Source: Bacillota bacterium (lineage in GTDB: Bacteria > Bacillota > Clostridia > Christensenellales > Aristaeellaceae). Taken from it: a stretch of DNA of 64,000 nucleotides. The stretch is from NCBI GenBank assembly GCA_023404345.1, contig JAEYCB010000066.1, forward strand, positions 19,571 to 83,570. Direction: 5' to 3'. A model generated the notes under the pieces. The model saw nothing but the letters and a program-made list of their open reading frames with translations. It had not been told where the DNA came from and did no database searches. A program made the translations under genes and the position numbers. This document shows, piece after piece, positions 24,872 to 33,113 of this stretch (positions are counted from its first letter, which is position 1; each line of letters opens with the position of its first letter).

Positions 24872-24906
24872 TGTAGAGGAAGGGGAAACCTTCCTCTACA
24901 TAATAG
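24872..24906. repeat. Right boundary repeat of the island
   Basis: TGTAGAGGAAGG (24872-24883) and CCTTCCTCTACA (24889-24900) are perfect 12-bp arms around GGAAA, followed by TAATAG. It is the counterpart of the copy at 18013-18046 and stands between tnpV and the AraC gene. Confidence 0.7.
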
Positions 24907-24943
24907 CGCGTTTGCCGGGAGCGCTTTTTTGTATCAAGCTCCA

Positions 24944-25795
24944 TTAATGGGTGGCTTTTTTGTCTAAGCACCGCTGCCGCCGGCGGTATTCGCTGGGATT
25001 GAGCCCCGCTACGCGCTTGAACGCCTGTGAAAAATAGCTGGGAGACGAAAAGCCGCACAGGATGGCGATGGCATCCTGGCTGTGATCGGTGGTGGTGAGC
25101 AGGTGGCGCGCTTCATGAATCCGGCGCTGGCACAGGTACTGCATAGGGGAGATGCTGAAATAGGTGTGGAATGTGCGCGACAGATAGTATTTGCTGATGC
25201 CCGCCTGCTGCGCCAGCCAGTCCAGGGTGATTTCCTCCTGAAAATGTTCGTCGATCAGGCGCTTGGCCTCGGCACAGCCGCTCGAAATGCGCGCCGTATC
25301 CTCGCAGGATACATCCATGCACGTACGGCGGCCCAGTTTGAGCAGCAACACATCCAGAATGCTAGCACATACCTCCAGATAGTCCGTCTGCTCGCTGCTG
25401 AGCTCGCGCAGAATGTCCTGAAAATAGGGCAGCAGTACGCGCTGATTAGCCCGGTCATCCAGCAGCACATAGCGGGGATGACCTCCGTCGGACCCGTGGA
25501 ACACCACACGGTTAAGGCCGATGACGATATATTCCAGCGGCTCCTGCGGCGAGGAAAACTCCGTATGCATCACATATGGGTTGATCAAAAAACAGTCTCC
25601 CGGCTGCAGGGGCAAGGTGGCATCCACGATTTGCAGCATGCCGCGTCCGCGCGTGACATAGAACAGCTCGGCGTGGGCATGACTGTGCAAAACCGAGCTC
25701 CACGAGCTGTCGTAGCGGGAGATAGCACAGTACATCAGCCATATACCCTGATGGCTGAATACGGGCTGCTTGGCATCGTATCGTATGCTTTCCAT
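24944..25795 (-). CDS. AraC family transcriptional regulator
   Basis: A 283-residue regulator with an N-terminal cupin-type effector domain (HSHAHAELFYVTRGRGMLQI, then PGDCFLINPYVMH) and two C-terminal AraC helix-turn-helices (ITLDWLAQQAGISKYYLSRT near residue 202; FSSPSYFSQAFKRVAGLNPS near 256). The start at 25795 has AAAGGGGG upstream and places the cupin at a normal distance. It is just outside the mobile island. Its likely target is unknown; asnA follows upstream on the same strand. Confidence 0.9.
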   Translation of the reverse strand: MESIRYDAKQPVFSHQGIWLMYCAISRYDSSWSSVLHSHAHAELFYVTRGRGMLQIVDATLPLQPGDCFLINPYVMHTEFSSPQEPLEYIVIGLNRVVFHGSDGGHPRYVLLDDRANQRVLLPYFQDILRELSSEQTDYLEVCASILDVLLLKLGRRTCMDVSCEDTARISSGCAEAKRLIDEHFQEEITLDWLAQQAGISKYYLSRTFHTYFSISPMQYLCQRRIHEARHLLTTTDHSQDAIAILCGFSSPSYFSQAFKRVAGLNPSEYRRRQRCLDKKATH

Positions 25796-25826
25796 GCAGA
25801 AATCCCCCTTTGCATGGACGGGTGCG

Positions 25827-26834
25827 TTACAGCAGCGTAACCCCTGCCTCGCGGCAACGGCTGCGTGTGGCCGCATCCCAGATGGAGGACTGGACTTCGC
25901 CGATATGCGCCTTGCCAAGCAACAGCATGCACATGCGGCTCTGGCCGATGCCGCCGCCGATGGTCAAAGGCAATTCGCCATCCAGCAGCATGCGGTGGAA
26001 AGGCAACGACCGCCGCGCATCGCAGCCAGCCAAAGCCAGCTGACGGTCCAGCGATTCGCTGTCCACGCGGATGCCCATGGAGCTTAGCTCAATGGCCTGG
26101 TCCAGCAGTGGGCTGTAGTAAAGCAGGTCGCCGTTGAGATTCCAGTCATCATAGTCGGGCGCTCGGCCGTCATGCGGCTGTCCGTTGGACAGCTTGTGGC
26201 CGATGCCCATCAAAAACGTGATCGGATGTTCCCGGACAAAGGCGTTTTCCCGCTCCTTGGCAGGCAGGTTCGGATAGAGGTCAAGGAGCTCCTGAGAGGA
26301 GATGAAAGTCACTTCATCGGAAAGCTGAGTGTGCAGGCGCGGGTAGCGGCCGTTGACCAGCAACGAGGTGTCGCTGATGCAGCGCACGATGTCGCGCACC
26401 GTATCCTGCAAAAAACGCAGAGTGCGCATTTCGCGGGTGATGACGCGCTCCCAGTCCCACTGGTCTACGTAGATGGAGTGCAGATTATCCAGTTCTTCGT
26501 CGCGCCGGATAGCGTTCATATCGGCATAGATACCCTTGCCGGTGTGAAAATCGTAGCGATAGAGGGCCATACGCTTCCATTTGGCCAGCGAATGCACCAC
26601 CTGCGCCTCCATGCCCGCTGCCGGGATATCGAAGGAGACCGGACGTTCCACGCCGTTGAGGTCGTCATTGAGGCCGGAGGCCGGGTCCACGAACAGCGGC
26701 GCGGATACGCGCTTGAGATTCAGCGCCTGAGCAAGATGGTCCTGAAAGGTGCGCTTGATCAGGCTGATGGCAGCCTGCGTTTCGTACAGGGACAGCGTCG
26801 GTTCATAACCGGCGGGAATGACGGTATGGTTCAT
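25827..26834 (-). CDS. asnA: Aspartate-ammonia ligase (asparagine synthetase A)
   Basis: A 335-residue AsnA, which makes L-asparagine from aspartate, ammonia and ATP (to AMP and PPi). Family features: ETQAAISLIKRTFQDHLAQA, then RVSAPLFVDPASGLNDDLNG near the N-terminus, YRYDFHTGKGIYADMNAIRR, DQWDWERVI and the C-terminal GGGIGQSRMCMLLLGKAHIG of class II synthetase-like folds. Two ATGs are possible: 26843 directly abuts the AAAGGAGG site, whereas 26834 has 9-nt spacing and gives the usual length (about 330), so I chose 26834. Confidence 0.95.
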   Translation of the reverse strand: MNHTVIPAGYEPTLSLYETQAAISLIKRTFQDHLAQALNLKRVSAPLFVDPASGLNDDLNGVERPVSFDIPAAGMEAQVVHSLAKWKRMALYRYDFHTGKGIYADMNAIRRDEELDNLHSIYVDQWDWERVITREMRTLRFLQDTVRDIVRCISDTSLLVNGRYPRLHTQLSDEVTFISSQELLDLYPNLPAKERENAFVREHPITFLMGIGHKLSNGQPHDGRAPDYDDWNLNGDLLYYSPLLDQAIELSSMGIRVDSESLDRQLALAGCDARRSLPFHRMLLDGELPLTIGGGIGQSRMCMLLLGKAHIGEVQSSIWDAATRSRCREAGVTLL

Positions 26835-26868
26835 GGGAATCATCCTCCTTTAAGCAAGATGGGGCGTC

Positions 26869-28434
26869 TCATTTGCGGGACTTGCCGCCCGCTAGCGCCC
26901 TGAGGATCACCTGGGATACGCCGCCCGTCTGCGCCGGCACGCGGCGGCCGCGCAGGTACAGGCCCGTCACGCGGATATCGCCGATGCTCTGGGGCGGGAT
27001 GGTCAGCGGATCTGCGTCCAGCAGGGTAAAGTCCGCGCGCTTGCCGGGTGCGAGGGTGCCGCGTTCCTTTTCATCGAAGCCCAGCCAGGCGGCATTGCGC
27101 GTTCGCATGAGCAGGGCCTCGTAGGGCGTGAGACGCTGGGCGGGATTGGGGTGATTGACTGCCAGGTGCATGCCCCGGATGGGATCGGGGCGCGTGCAGG
27201 GCGCGTCCGACCCGTCGGCGATGACGATGCCCCGGTCCCACATGGACCTTAGGGGATTTAGCCCGTCGGCTCGGTCCCCCAGGATGGCGCGCAGATAGCG
27301 GTCCGGCTCCTGTGCCCAGTCGATAAAGGGCGCCTGTACCGCCAGGCACAGCCCCAGCGCCGCAATGCGGTCCAGCTGTGAGGGTGAAACCATGCAGCAG
27401 TGAATCATGATGTGCCGGTGGTCCGGTCGGGGCAGGTCGGCTAGCGCCGCCTCATAGGCTGTGATGCACTGCTCCACCGCTGCGTCGCCGATGGCATGCA
27501 TAGTGATCTGCAATCCCGCGCGGTTGGCGGCGATGGCAAAAGCGTTGACCTGCTCCTGGGTGTAGTTGAGCACACCGCGGTTGTCCGGGTTGTTGGTATA
27601 AGGCGCAAGCAGCGCGGCATCTTCGGAACCGAAGCACCCGTCCAGCGCCAGTTCAAAGCAGCCGCCGATGCGCTTCATCCGGCGCTTTTGCACCTTGGAG
27701 ACATCCATGGTCTGGAAGAAGATGCGAAAGGTCTGCGGCAGGCCGCCCTCCAGCATGCGCAGCATGTCCACGTCCATGTCGCGCGGATAGCCCACGCCCT
27801 CGACTGCGTGTACCAGGCCGATGCCTGCGGCGGTCAGCGCATCGGCTCCCTTGGCCAGCCCGCCGATGATGCTCAGGGGGCTGAGCTTGGCTGTGACCTC
27901 GTTTACGCCGTTATAAAAGGCGCTTTGGTACAGCCATCCGTCGGAATGAAAACCGGGGTCGCCTGTCACCCTTGGGCTGAAAAAAGCCATCATGGTCGAG
28001 TTGCACACGGCAGCGTGTCCGTCGTATTTAACGATGATGAGCGGCCGTGTGGACCAGCGGTCCAGATCCTCACGGGTGGGAAGCCGGGCTTCCCGCACCA
28101 GGTGGCTGCATGCGCCGAAGCCGATGAGCAGCTTTTCCTGCGGGTGCGCTTCGGCATAGGCGCGAACGATGGCCGCCGCTTCGTCAAAGCTGTGGGCATC
28201 GGAGATATTAAAGGTGTTCTCAAACATGGAGAAGCTCTCAAAGTGCATGTGCGTATCGCCAAAGGCAGGAACCGCTACCGCGCCGCCCAAGTCTACCCGA
28301 GGCATGGAGGCATACTCGGCGGGCAGGTCGTCGCCCAGCCACAGGATGCGGCCATCCTCTCCAGCGGCCATTCTGGAAAAAACCTCGCCCTCGGCCTCAC
28401 AGGTGATAAAACGGGCATTTTCAAAGACTGGCAT
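26869..28434 (-). CDS. YtcJ-type metal-dependent amidohydrolase
   Basis: A 521-residue amidohydrolase-superfamily enzyme of the YtcJ type. The metal-binding HxH is in GDTHMHFES (about residues 59-66). Other family motifs are IIVKYDGHAAVCNS, ITMHAIGDAAVEQ, IHCCMVSPSQ and the late Asp in IVIADGSDAPC, with a final ADFTLLDADPL segment closing the beta sandwich. AAGGAGGG precedes the ATG. The substrate is unknown; such enzymes act on N-acyl or cyclic amide compounds. Its stop lies 35 nt from the asnA gene and both have the same direction. Confidence 0.85.
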   Translation of the reverse strand: MPVFENARFITCEAEGEVFSRMAAGEDGRILWLGDDLPAEYASMPRVDLGGAVAVPAFGDTHMHFESFSMFENTFNISDAHSFDEAAAIVRAYAEAHPQEKLLIGFGACSHLVREARLPTREDLDRWSTRPLIIVKYDGHAAVCNSTMMAFFSPRVTGDPGFHSDGWLYQSAFYNGVNEVTAKLSPLSIIGGLAKGADALTAAGIGLVHAVEGVGYPRDMDVDMLRMLEGGLPQTFRIFFQTMDVSKVQKRRMKRIGGCFELALDGCFGSEDAALLAPYTNNPDNRGVLNYTQEQVNAFAIAANRAGLQITMHAIGDAAVEQCITAYEAALADLPRPDHRHIMIHCCMVSPSQLDRIAALGLCLAVQAPFIDWAQEPDRYLRAILGDRADGLNPLRSMWDRGIVIADGSDAPCTRPDPIRGMHLAVNHPNPAQRLTPYEALLMRTRNAAWLGFDEKERGTLAPGKRADFTLLDADPLTIPPQSIGDIRVTGLYLRGRRVPAQTGGVSQVILRALAGGKSRK

Positions 28435-28551
28435 AGAACACCCTCCTTATTTTGTGCGGCAATGAAAGCTACTATCAGCATAACATGTTATGCTGCATTC
28501 GTCAAAGGGTGGACAGGCCTGAAATGGCGTAAAACAAAGGAAATACCGGCG

Positions 28552-28992
28552 CTATACAAGCTGGTTGGGCAGAAAAGAGACATCAAAGCGCAAAGCCTCC
28601 GTTTCATCCACAAGGTAATCCTCTGGCGTGCGGTATGCACTATAAACGCCGAAAAGATAGCCGGGAACCAGCTCCTTGAGCAGGAGGCGGGGTGGCATCA
28701 GTCGGTTCATCGTTGTGGCGGATGCCCGTGCCAGCGAATCCTCCAGCAAGGCTTTGCCCAAACTGCGGTGCTGATAACTGGGCGCAATGCTGATGGGACC
28801 GAAGGCCATTACGTGCAGGCCGTCGTCGGTATGGATAGCTGCCTGCACGTACACGATATGCCCCAGGATGCACCCATCCATTTCCAAAACCAGATCAAGC
28901 TGCGGAACAAAGTCCTTCCAGCCGCGGCAAAGGTGTACCAGGTAATGCTCCAAACAGCCGGAGCGGTATATATTCCAAATCGGCCATGCATT
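28552..28992 (-). pseudogene. GNAT acetyltransferase with missing N-terminus and internal deletion
   Basis: The frame encodes AWPIWNIYRSGCLEHYLVH, LDLVLEMDGCILGHIVYVQA and FGPISIAPSYQHRSLGKALL (acetyl-CoA binding motif A), and after ARASA jumps to PPRLLLKELVPGYLFGVYSA and the typical C-terminal FDVSFLP. Full-length relatives have about 15-25 more N-terminal residues and about 35 residues between motif A and the LVKELVPG segment, both absent here. No start codon with a ribosome site precedes the homologous part. I therefore regard it as a remnant. Confidence 0.65.
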
Positions 28993-29012
28993 GATCCCCT
29001 GATTGAATGTTT

Positions 29013-29846
29013 TCAGTCATTGCAGACATCAGGTCTACCCACAGGAATATCGATGCGGGTTAGATATTCGCTGTCGCTGCGAGCGGTCATGCTGTCCAGC
29101 ACGCAGGTTTCATAGGATGCGTTCAGAGGAAGCAATCCCTTCTCCTCAATGGCCTGAAGCATGCGGCGGTAGGTAGGTCCAGTCTGGCTGTAAGGGCCTG
29201 CATGCAGGCACCGTGCATACAATCCCGCCGGCCGGGAACGGCACAGGCGGGTTCGAGCAGCTCTGTGCAGAGGAAAAAACACCTCGCATACCTCAGTAAA
29301 CCGTTCTGCGGCCATGGCCTCCCGGCTCACGCGCGTACCCATCTGATATAGATAGGGCAGTTGGCGGTCGTGCACCACGCGCAGAAGCGTCTTGAGAGCA
29401 ATGTCTGTTTCCAGCGTCTCGCCCGGCGGTGCAACCTGCTGTACCGCGACCCAACTCTCTGGCAGGTTTTCGAAGCGCACCTCGCCCGGCGTTTCCAGAG
29501 AGAGCCTTTCCAGTTCACCGATTTTTACATCCAGCCGGGTCAGTGCGGCGGACAGACGACGCTGCCGGGCAGCGAGCGCTTCGCGCTGGTGGCGCAGAAT
29601 ATCCAGCGCATCGGATGGGCCCGGCAGGGACAAAAACGCCCGGATTTCCTGCAGGCTCAGCCCCATGTCCTTGAGAATCAGAATATGATCCAGCATTTCC
29701 AGCTGGTCCGCACCGTAGTAACGATAGCCATTGTGCGGATCCTTCTCATTGGGAGAAAAGACCCCTGCCCGATCATAAAAGATCAGGGTTTGCTTGGAGA
29801 TGCCATTGAGATGCGCCAATTCACCGGTGGTAAAACGCGGCTTCAA
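29013..29846 (-). CDS. MerR family regulator with GyrI-like effector domain
   Basis: A 277-residue BmrR-like activator. The N-terminal winged helix (MKPRFTTGELAHLNGISKQT followed by LIFYDRAGVFSP and NGYRYY) and the dimerising coiled coil (about residues 80-120) precede a GyrI-like ligand-binding domain. The gene is divergent from a YitT-type membrane protein, and the intervening promoter has the 19-bp spacer that MerR proteins act on. It probably senses a hydrophobic or cationic compound. Confidence 0.88.
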   Translation of the reverse strand: MKPRFTTGELAHLNGISKQTLIFYDRAGVFSPNEKDPHNGYRYYGADQLEMLDHILILKDMGLSLQEIRAFLSLPGPSDALDILRHQREALAARQRRLSAALTRLDVKIGELERLSLETPGEVRFENLPESWVAVQQVAPPGETLETDIALKTLLRVVHDRQLPYLYQMGTRVSREAMAAERFTEVCEVFFPLHRAARTRLCRSRPAGLYARCLHAGPYSQTGPTYRRMLQAIEEKGLLPLNASYETCVLDSMTARSDSEYLTRIDIPVGRPDVCND

Positions 29847-29874
29847 AAGAGACTTCCTTTCTTGAAAAAGGGGG

Positions 29875-29905
29875 TTGACAATATTGTTACTATATCCTTT
29901 ATGAT
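29875..29905 (+). promoter_or_regulatory. MerR-type promoter with 19-bp spacer
   Basis: TTGACA (29875-29880) and TATGAT (29900-29905) are separated by 19 bp, the overlong spacing that MerR activators correct by untwisting DNA. A 10-bp palindrome ACAATATTGT (29878-29887) overlaps the -35 and spacer. It drives the gene at 29950. Confidence 0.7.
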
Positions 29906-29949
29906 GGTTTCTGTCAATGAAATGAAACCCTGTGGAAAGGAAGGATTCT

Positions 29950-30561
29950 ATGAAAATCCGTCAGGAGGCGGCCCGGTATGCCATGCTGGCGCTGGGAGCG
30001 GCTATACTGGCTTTCGGTCTGTATAACGTGCATAGCCAAAGCCACATCACCGAGGGTGGTGTGCTGGGCATGACGCTGCTGCTGGAACACTGGCTGGGCA
30101 TTTCACCGGCTGTGTCTGAGGTGGTGCTGGACGTGATCTGTTATGGCCTGGGCATCCGCTATCTGGGCAAAGCCTTTTTGCCCCATGCACTGGCAGCTAC
30201 CGGCTGTTTTGCTCTGTTTTATGCACTCAATGAGAAAATCGGACATGTGCTGCCCGATTTGGGCAGCATGCCTTTGATAGCGGCAGCGGTGGGAGGTATA
30301 TTTGTAGGTGTAGGCGTGGGACTGGTAGTGCGTGCAGGCGGCGCAGCAGGCGGTGATGATGCGCTTGCGCTTGTTATCTCAAAAAAGCTTGGCTGGAAGC
30401 TTCCTGTAGCCTACCTGACGACGGATTTAACAGTGCTGCTTTTATCTCTTAGCTATATCCCGCTGGTGAAGATTGCATGTTCGCTGGTCACGGTGACGAT
30501 TTCTTCGTTTTTGATTGGAAAGCTGGAGGGCAGAGGCGGAAAGGGGGAGACGAGGGGCTGA
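29950..30561 (+). CDS. YitT family (DUF161) membrane protein
   Basis: A 203-residue protein with five or six hydrophobic segments and the family pattern FGLYNVHSQSHITEGGVLGM (about residues 22-41) with the conserved ItEGG motif, and GGAAGGDDALALVISKKLGW near 130-149. GAAAGGAAGG precedes the ATG. The YitT family is poorly characterised. Full-length YitT proteins also carry a C-terminal DUF2179 domain, which is absent here. Control by the divergent MerR gene suggests an export or stress role. Confidence 0.75.
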   Translation: MKIRQEAARYAMLALGAAILAFGLYNVHSQSHITEGGVLGMTLLLEHWLGISPAVSEVVLDVICYGLGIRYLGKAFLPHALAATGCFALFYALNEKIGHVLPDLGSMPLIAAAVGGIFVGVGVGLVVRAGGAAGGDDALALVISKKLGWKLPVAYLTTDLTVLLLSLSYIPLVKIACSLVTVTISSFLIGKLEGRGGKGETRG

Positions 30562-30654
30562 AAAGCCGCCTCCCTCTGGCGCAGACGTCTGTTTTGCGGT
30601 ATAATGACATGGTTCCACCAAACTGTCGGCGCGCTGCGCCGGAAGGAGTCACGC

Positions 30655-31779
30655 ATGAAGATATCCAAGCAGGACGCGCTTACCTGGTTTCGTTTTTTTG
30701 CCGAATTACCGGAGGACGAGGAACTTTTGCCACGCCAGCAGGAAATCGCCTGGGCGGTTTTTTCGCAGATTGAGGCGTCCGTGGATGAGAGGTTTCGCCA
30801 GCTGAAAGCGCAAATCCGGGGGCTGAAAACGATTGGAGGGCGTACCTTCTTCGTCGGTGACGAGCGGCGCTTTTCCATGGGATGCCGTTCCTGCCTCACG
30901 GGTACAGGGCTGAGCGCGGTGCGCAAAACCAACAAGTGTAATCTGCAATGCAAGTTCTGCTATGATTATGGCGTGATGGATCAGCTCCCGCCCGTGGGCG
31001 AGGGCATGTGGGAAATCGGTGGTACAAAGTTCCGGGTGGAGGATATCGACCTGCTTCTGTCCATCCAGCAAAAGCCTACCGGCATTTCGTACGTGTATCT
31101 GGAGCCGTTCATGGAAATCGAGGAATACGGCCCCATTATTCGCCGTTTCCACGAGGCGGGCGTGCACCAGCATATGTATACCAACGGCACGCTGGCCAAT
31201 GAGCAGAACCTGGCTGAGCTGGGCCGTGCAGGGCTGGACGAACTGCGCTTCAACCTGGGCGCGTCCGGCTGTGCAGATAGCGTGATTGAAGCGATGCGTA
31301 CCGCCAAGCGGTATATTCCCATCGTGGGCGTGGAAACACCTATGACTCCGGAACTCTATAAAACCTTCCTGCAAAAGAAAGACGCGATTCTGTCCACAGG
31401 GATCGACTTTATCAACCTGGCGGAATTGCACCTCAACCCCAACAATATCGGGAATTACTGGGGCGAAAATCTCTACCTGTGCCGTCGGGGCTATGTATCG
31501 CCCGTGTGGAGCCGTGAACTGACGCTCAAGCTGATGAAACAGGCGGATGAGGAGGACTGGGCCCCCGTGGTACACGATTGCTCCAACCATACCAAGTTCG
31601 CCCGCGACCTTAATCTGCGCGCCAAGGAAGGCGGTTGGTTCGGAGCCAGCAGCTATGGCTGCGAGTTTGACCACCTGCCTTATGAGGCGTTTTTGCCCAT
31701 TTTGAGCGATCCGGCGTTCACGTTCCTCAGCGAAGAACCGTTGCCTGTGGGATACCGTCCGGGCGATCTGGTGCTATAG
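30655..31779 (+). CDS. Radical SAM protein
   Basis: A 374-residue protein with the radical SAM cluster motif CNLQCKFCYDY (Cys95, Cys99 and Cys102), followed by a TIM-barrel-like region with YVYLEPFMEIEEYGPIIRRF and MYTNGTLANEQNLAELGRAG. The N-terminal about 90 residues are a small extra domain with two more Cys (GCRSCLTG). No C-terminal SPASM-type Cys cluster is visible. The substrate is unknown. GGAAGGAG precedes the ATG, and a TATAAT lies at 30600-30605. Confidence 0.85.
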   Translation: MKISKQDALTWFRFFAELPEDEELLPRQQEIAWAVFSQIEASVDERFRQLKAQIRGLKTIGGRTFFVGDERRFSMGCRSCLTGTGLSAVRKTNKCNLQCKFCYDYGVMDQLPPVGEGMWEIGGTKFRVEDIDLLLSIQQKPTGISYVYLEPFMEIEEYGPIIRRFHEAGVHQHMYTNGTLANEQNLAELGRAGLDELRFNLGASGCADSVIEAMRTAKRYIPIVGVETPMTPELYKTFLQKKDAILSTGIDFINLAELHLNPNNIGNYWGENLYLCRRGYVSPVWSRELTLKLMKQADEEDWAPVVHDCSNHTKFARDLNLRAKEGGWFGASSYGCEFDHLPYEAFLPILSDPAFTFLSEEPLPVGYRPGDLVL

Positions 31780-31796
31780 TGCATGGAGCATATGAA

Positions 31797-31839
31797 AAAG
31801 GAGACGCATTCACCCAGATAGTGGGTATGCGCCTCCTTT
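31797..31839. terminator. Bidirectional terminator after the radical SAM gene
   Basis: AAAGGAG (31797-31803) pairs with CTCCTTT near 31833-31839, with a CGCAT/ATGCG inner stem and CCC/GGG tip. Confidence 0.75.
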
Positions 31840-31974
31840 ATTAATGTACGAGTAATTCAAGCACGGTTCGTAACCGTACCGAGCATAAAAGCCCGCCTTC
31901 ACAGCTGAATAGGAGACGTTTGATATAAGCAGGCAATTGGAACACAAAGAAATAGTGTAGCCTGCCGGTTTCAT
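31810..31974 (-). pseudogene. Short ORF resembling a GNAT C-terminus
   Basis: A 54-codon frame ending at 31810 reads MKPAGYTISLCSNC, then SYSAVKAGFYARYGYEPCLN and YSYINKGGAYPLSG. AGFYARYGYEP resembles the end of GNAT acetyltransferases (fYer.GFe.), so this may be the 3' end of a lost gene. No good ribosome site precedes the ATG at 31974 and a small hairpin (TCATGTC/GACATGA) spans it. The rest of the gap, 31975-32207, shows nothing certain. Confidence 0.35.
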
Positions 31975-32207
31975 GTCATCAGACATGACCCCGCAGTTAT
32001 AGCGTCATAGTTCCCGGTCCGGGCGCTACGCTTTTGAAATGACGGGCTATACGTTCAGCGCGGGCCTGTTAGCATCCGCCGGCGGGGTCTCATCTTTCAG
32101 CGCTTTGGAATTGCCGTTGGCTCCAGCTATAAGGCGGGCATCTTCCAGTTTTTCAAAACCGGGTTTCTGTTGGACCGGCAGCCGGTGCAGACGCCGCTGC
32201 GGCTTCT

Positions 32208-32975
32208 TTATGCGCTTTGCTCCATGCTCATCTTGTCTGCCAGCATGGCAATAAATTCGCCATTGGTAGGCTTGTCCTCGGGGGTGCAGACGCGGCAGCC
32301 GAATGCGCGATTAAGCGTATCCACCCTGCCCCGATTCCAGGCCACCTCGATGGCATGGCGGATGGCACGCTCGACCTTGCTGGCCGTGGTGCCGAACTGA
32401 CGGGCGATGCTGGGATAGAGCTCTTTGGTGATGCGATTGATACGGTCAGGCTGCTCGATTACCATTTTGACCCCGCAGCGCAGGAATTGATAGCCCTTGA
32501 TATGTGCAGGGATGCCGATGGTCAAAAACAGACTTCCCAGCCGTTCATCCAGACTTTGCACGTGGGGCCTTACCGGAGCCTGGGCCTGGGGCAGGACAGA
32601 GCGTTCCTCCTGAATATCGCGGATGTGGCTGAGCAGGTGCTCCGGTTCAAACGGCTTGACCATGTAGAATACTGCGCCCAGGTCAATGGCGCGGGTCACG
32701 AAATCATCGCGGCTGAGCGCTGACATTACAATGGTCTTGGGCGCAGGATCGATCTGCCGGGGAAGCTCTTCCAAAAGCATGTAGCCATCCATCAACGGCA
32801 TTACCAAATCGGTAATCATCACGTCAAAGCGGCTTTCGCGCAGACATTTCAGGGCTTCCACGCCGTTGGCCGCCTCGGCCACCTCCTCCACGCCCTCCTG
32901 GGCGCGAAGATAATCGGCGATACGTTTGCGCAGCGTTCCATGGTCATCTACCACGAGAATGCGGATGTTGAGCAC
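32208..32975 (-). CDS. spo0A: Sporulation master response regulator Spo0A
   Basis: A 255-residue response regulator that commits the cell to sporulation. The receiver domain has VVDD (residues 8-11), the phosphoacceptor Asp56 in ITDLVMPLMDGY and Lys in YMVKPFEP. The Spo0A C-terminal DNA-binding domain is unmistakable: SLFLTIGIPAHIKGYQFLR, ELYPSIARQFGTTASKVERA, IRHAIEVAWNRG, then KPTNGEFIAMLADKM. The start is GTG at 32975 with AGGAGG 8-9 nt upstream; it matches the usual Spo0A length. An upstream 0A box suggests autoregulation. Confidence 0.97.
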   Translation of the reverse strand: MLNIRILVVDDHGTLRKRIADYLRAQEGVEEVAEAANGVEALKCLRESRFDVMITDLVMPLMDGYMLLEELPRQIDPAPKTIVMSALSRDDFVTRAIDLGAVFYMVKPFEPEHLLSHIRDIQEERSVLPQAQAPVRPHVQSLDERLGSLFLTIGIPAHIKGYQFLRCGVKMVIEQPDRINRITKELYPSIARQFGTTASKVERAIRHAIEVAWNRGRVDTLNRAFGCRVCTPEDKPTNGEFIAMLADKMSMEQSA

Positions 32976-33006
32976 GGTGGTCCCCTCCTGAGTGTTTGTT
33001 TTCCGC

Positions 33007-33076
33007 ATTATAGCACAGGAACCGCAGCCAGAAGGGGAATTCGTGGAAATTAGAACCAATGCCCTATCTTTCGACA
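33007..33076 (-). promoter_or_regulatory. spo0A promoter region with 0A box
   Basis: On the minus strand a perfect TATAAT (33012-33007) lies 32 nt before the GTG start. TGTCGAA (33076-33070), the 0A-box core, lies about 58 nt further upstream. There is no good -35 at 17 bp, consistent with an activator-dependent promoter. Confidence 0.55.
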
Positions 33077-33113
33077 TCCTAAACCCTTGTAAAAGCCGCA
33101 TGAACGGCGCTTT

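Larger units (their letters stand above)
18012..24906. mobile_element. Decayed mobilizable element bounded by 34/35-nt repeats
   Basis: An island of about 6.9 kb carries mobilization, partition and transposon-associated genes: a MobA/MobL relaxase, DUF3847, ParR/ParM-like genes, TnpW, a large serine recombinase remnant and TnpV. Most are on the minus strand. Several are broken: the XRE and recombinase genes lack their 5' ends, the ParM-like gene has two stops and the relaxase is short. Related 34- and 35-nt sequences at 18013-18046 and 24872-24906, in the same orientation, bracket it, with the intact liv operon and an AraC gene outside. It no longer looks capable of self-excision. Confidence 0.75.

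Noticed and set aside
24855..25058. Short minus-strand frame through the right boundary repeat
   Set aside because: Most of it overlaps the AraC gene, and its VEEGF ending is the translated hairpin repeat.
27496..29115. Long plus-strand frame of 539 codons opposite the amidohydrolase gene
   Set aside because: It is antisense to a well-recognised hydrolase and to the GNAT remnant; composition is what GC-rich shadow frames give and there is no ribosome site.
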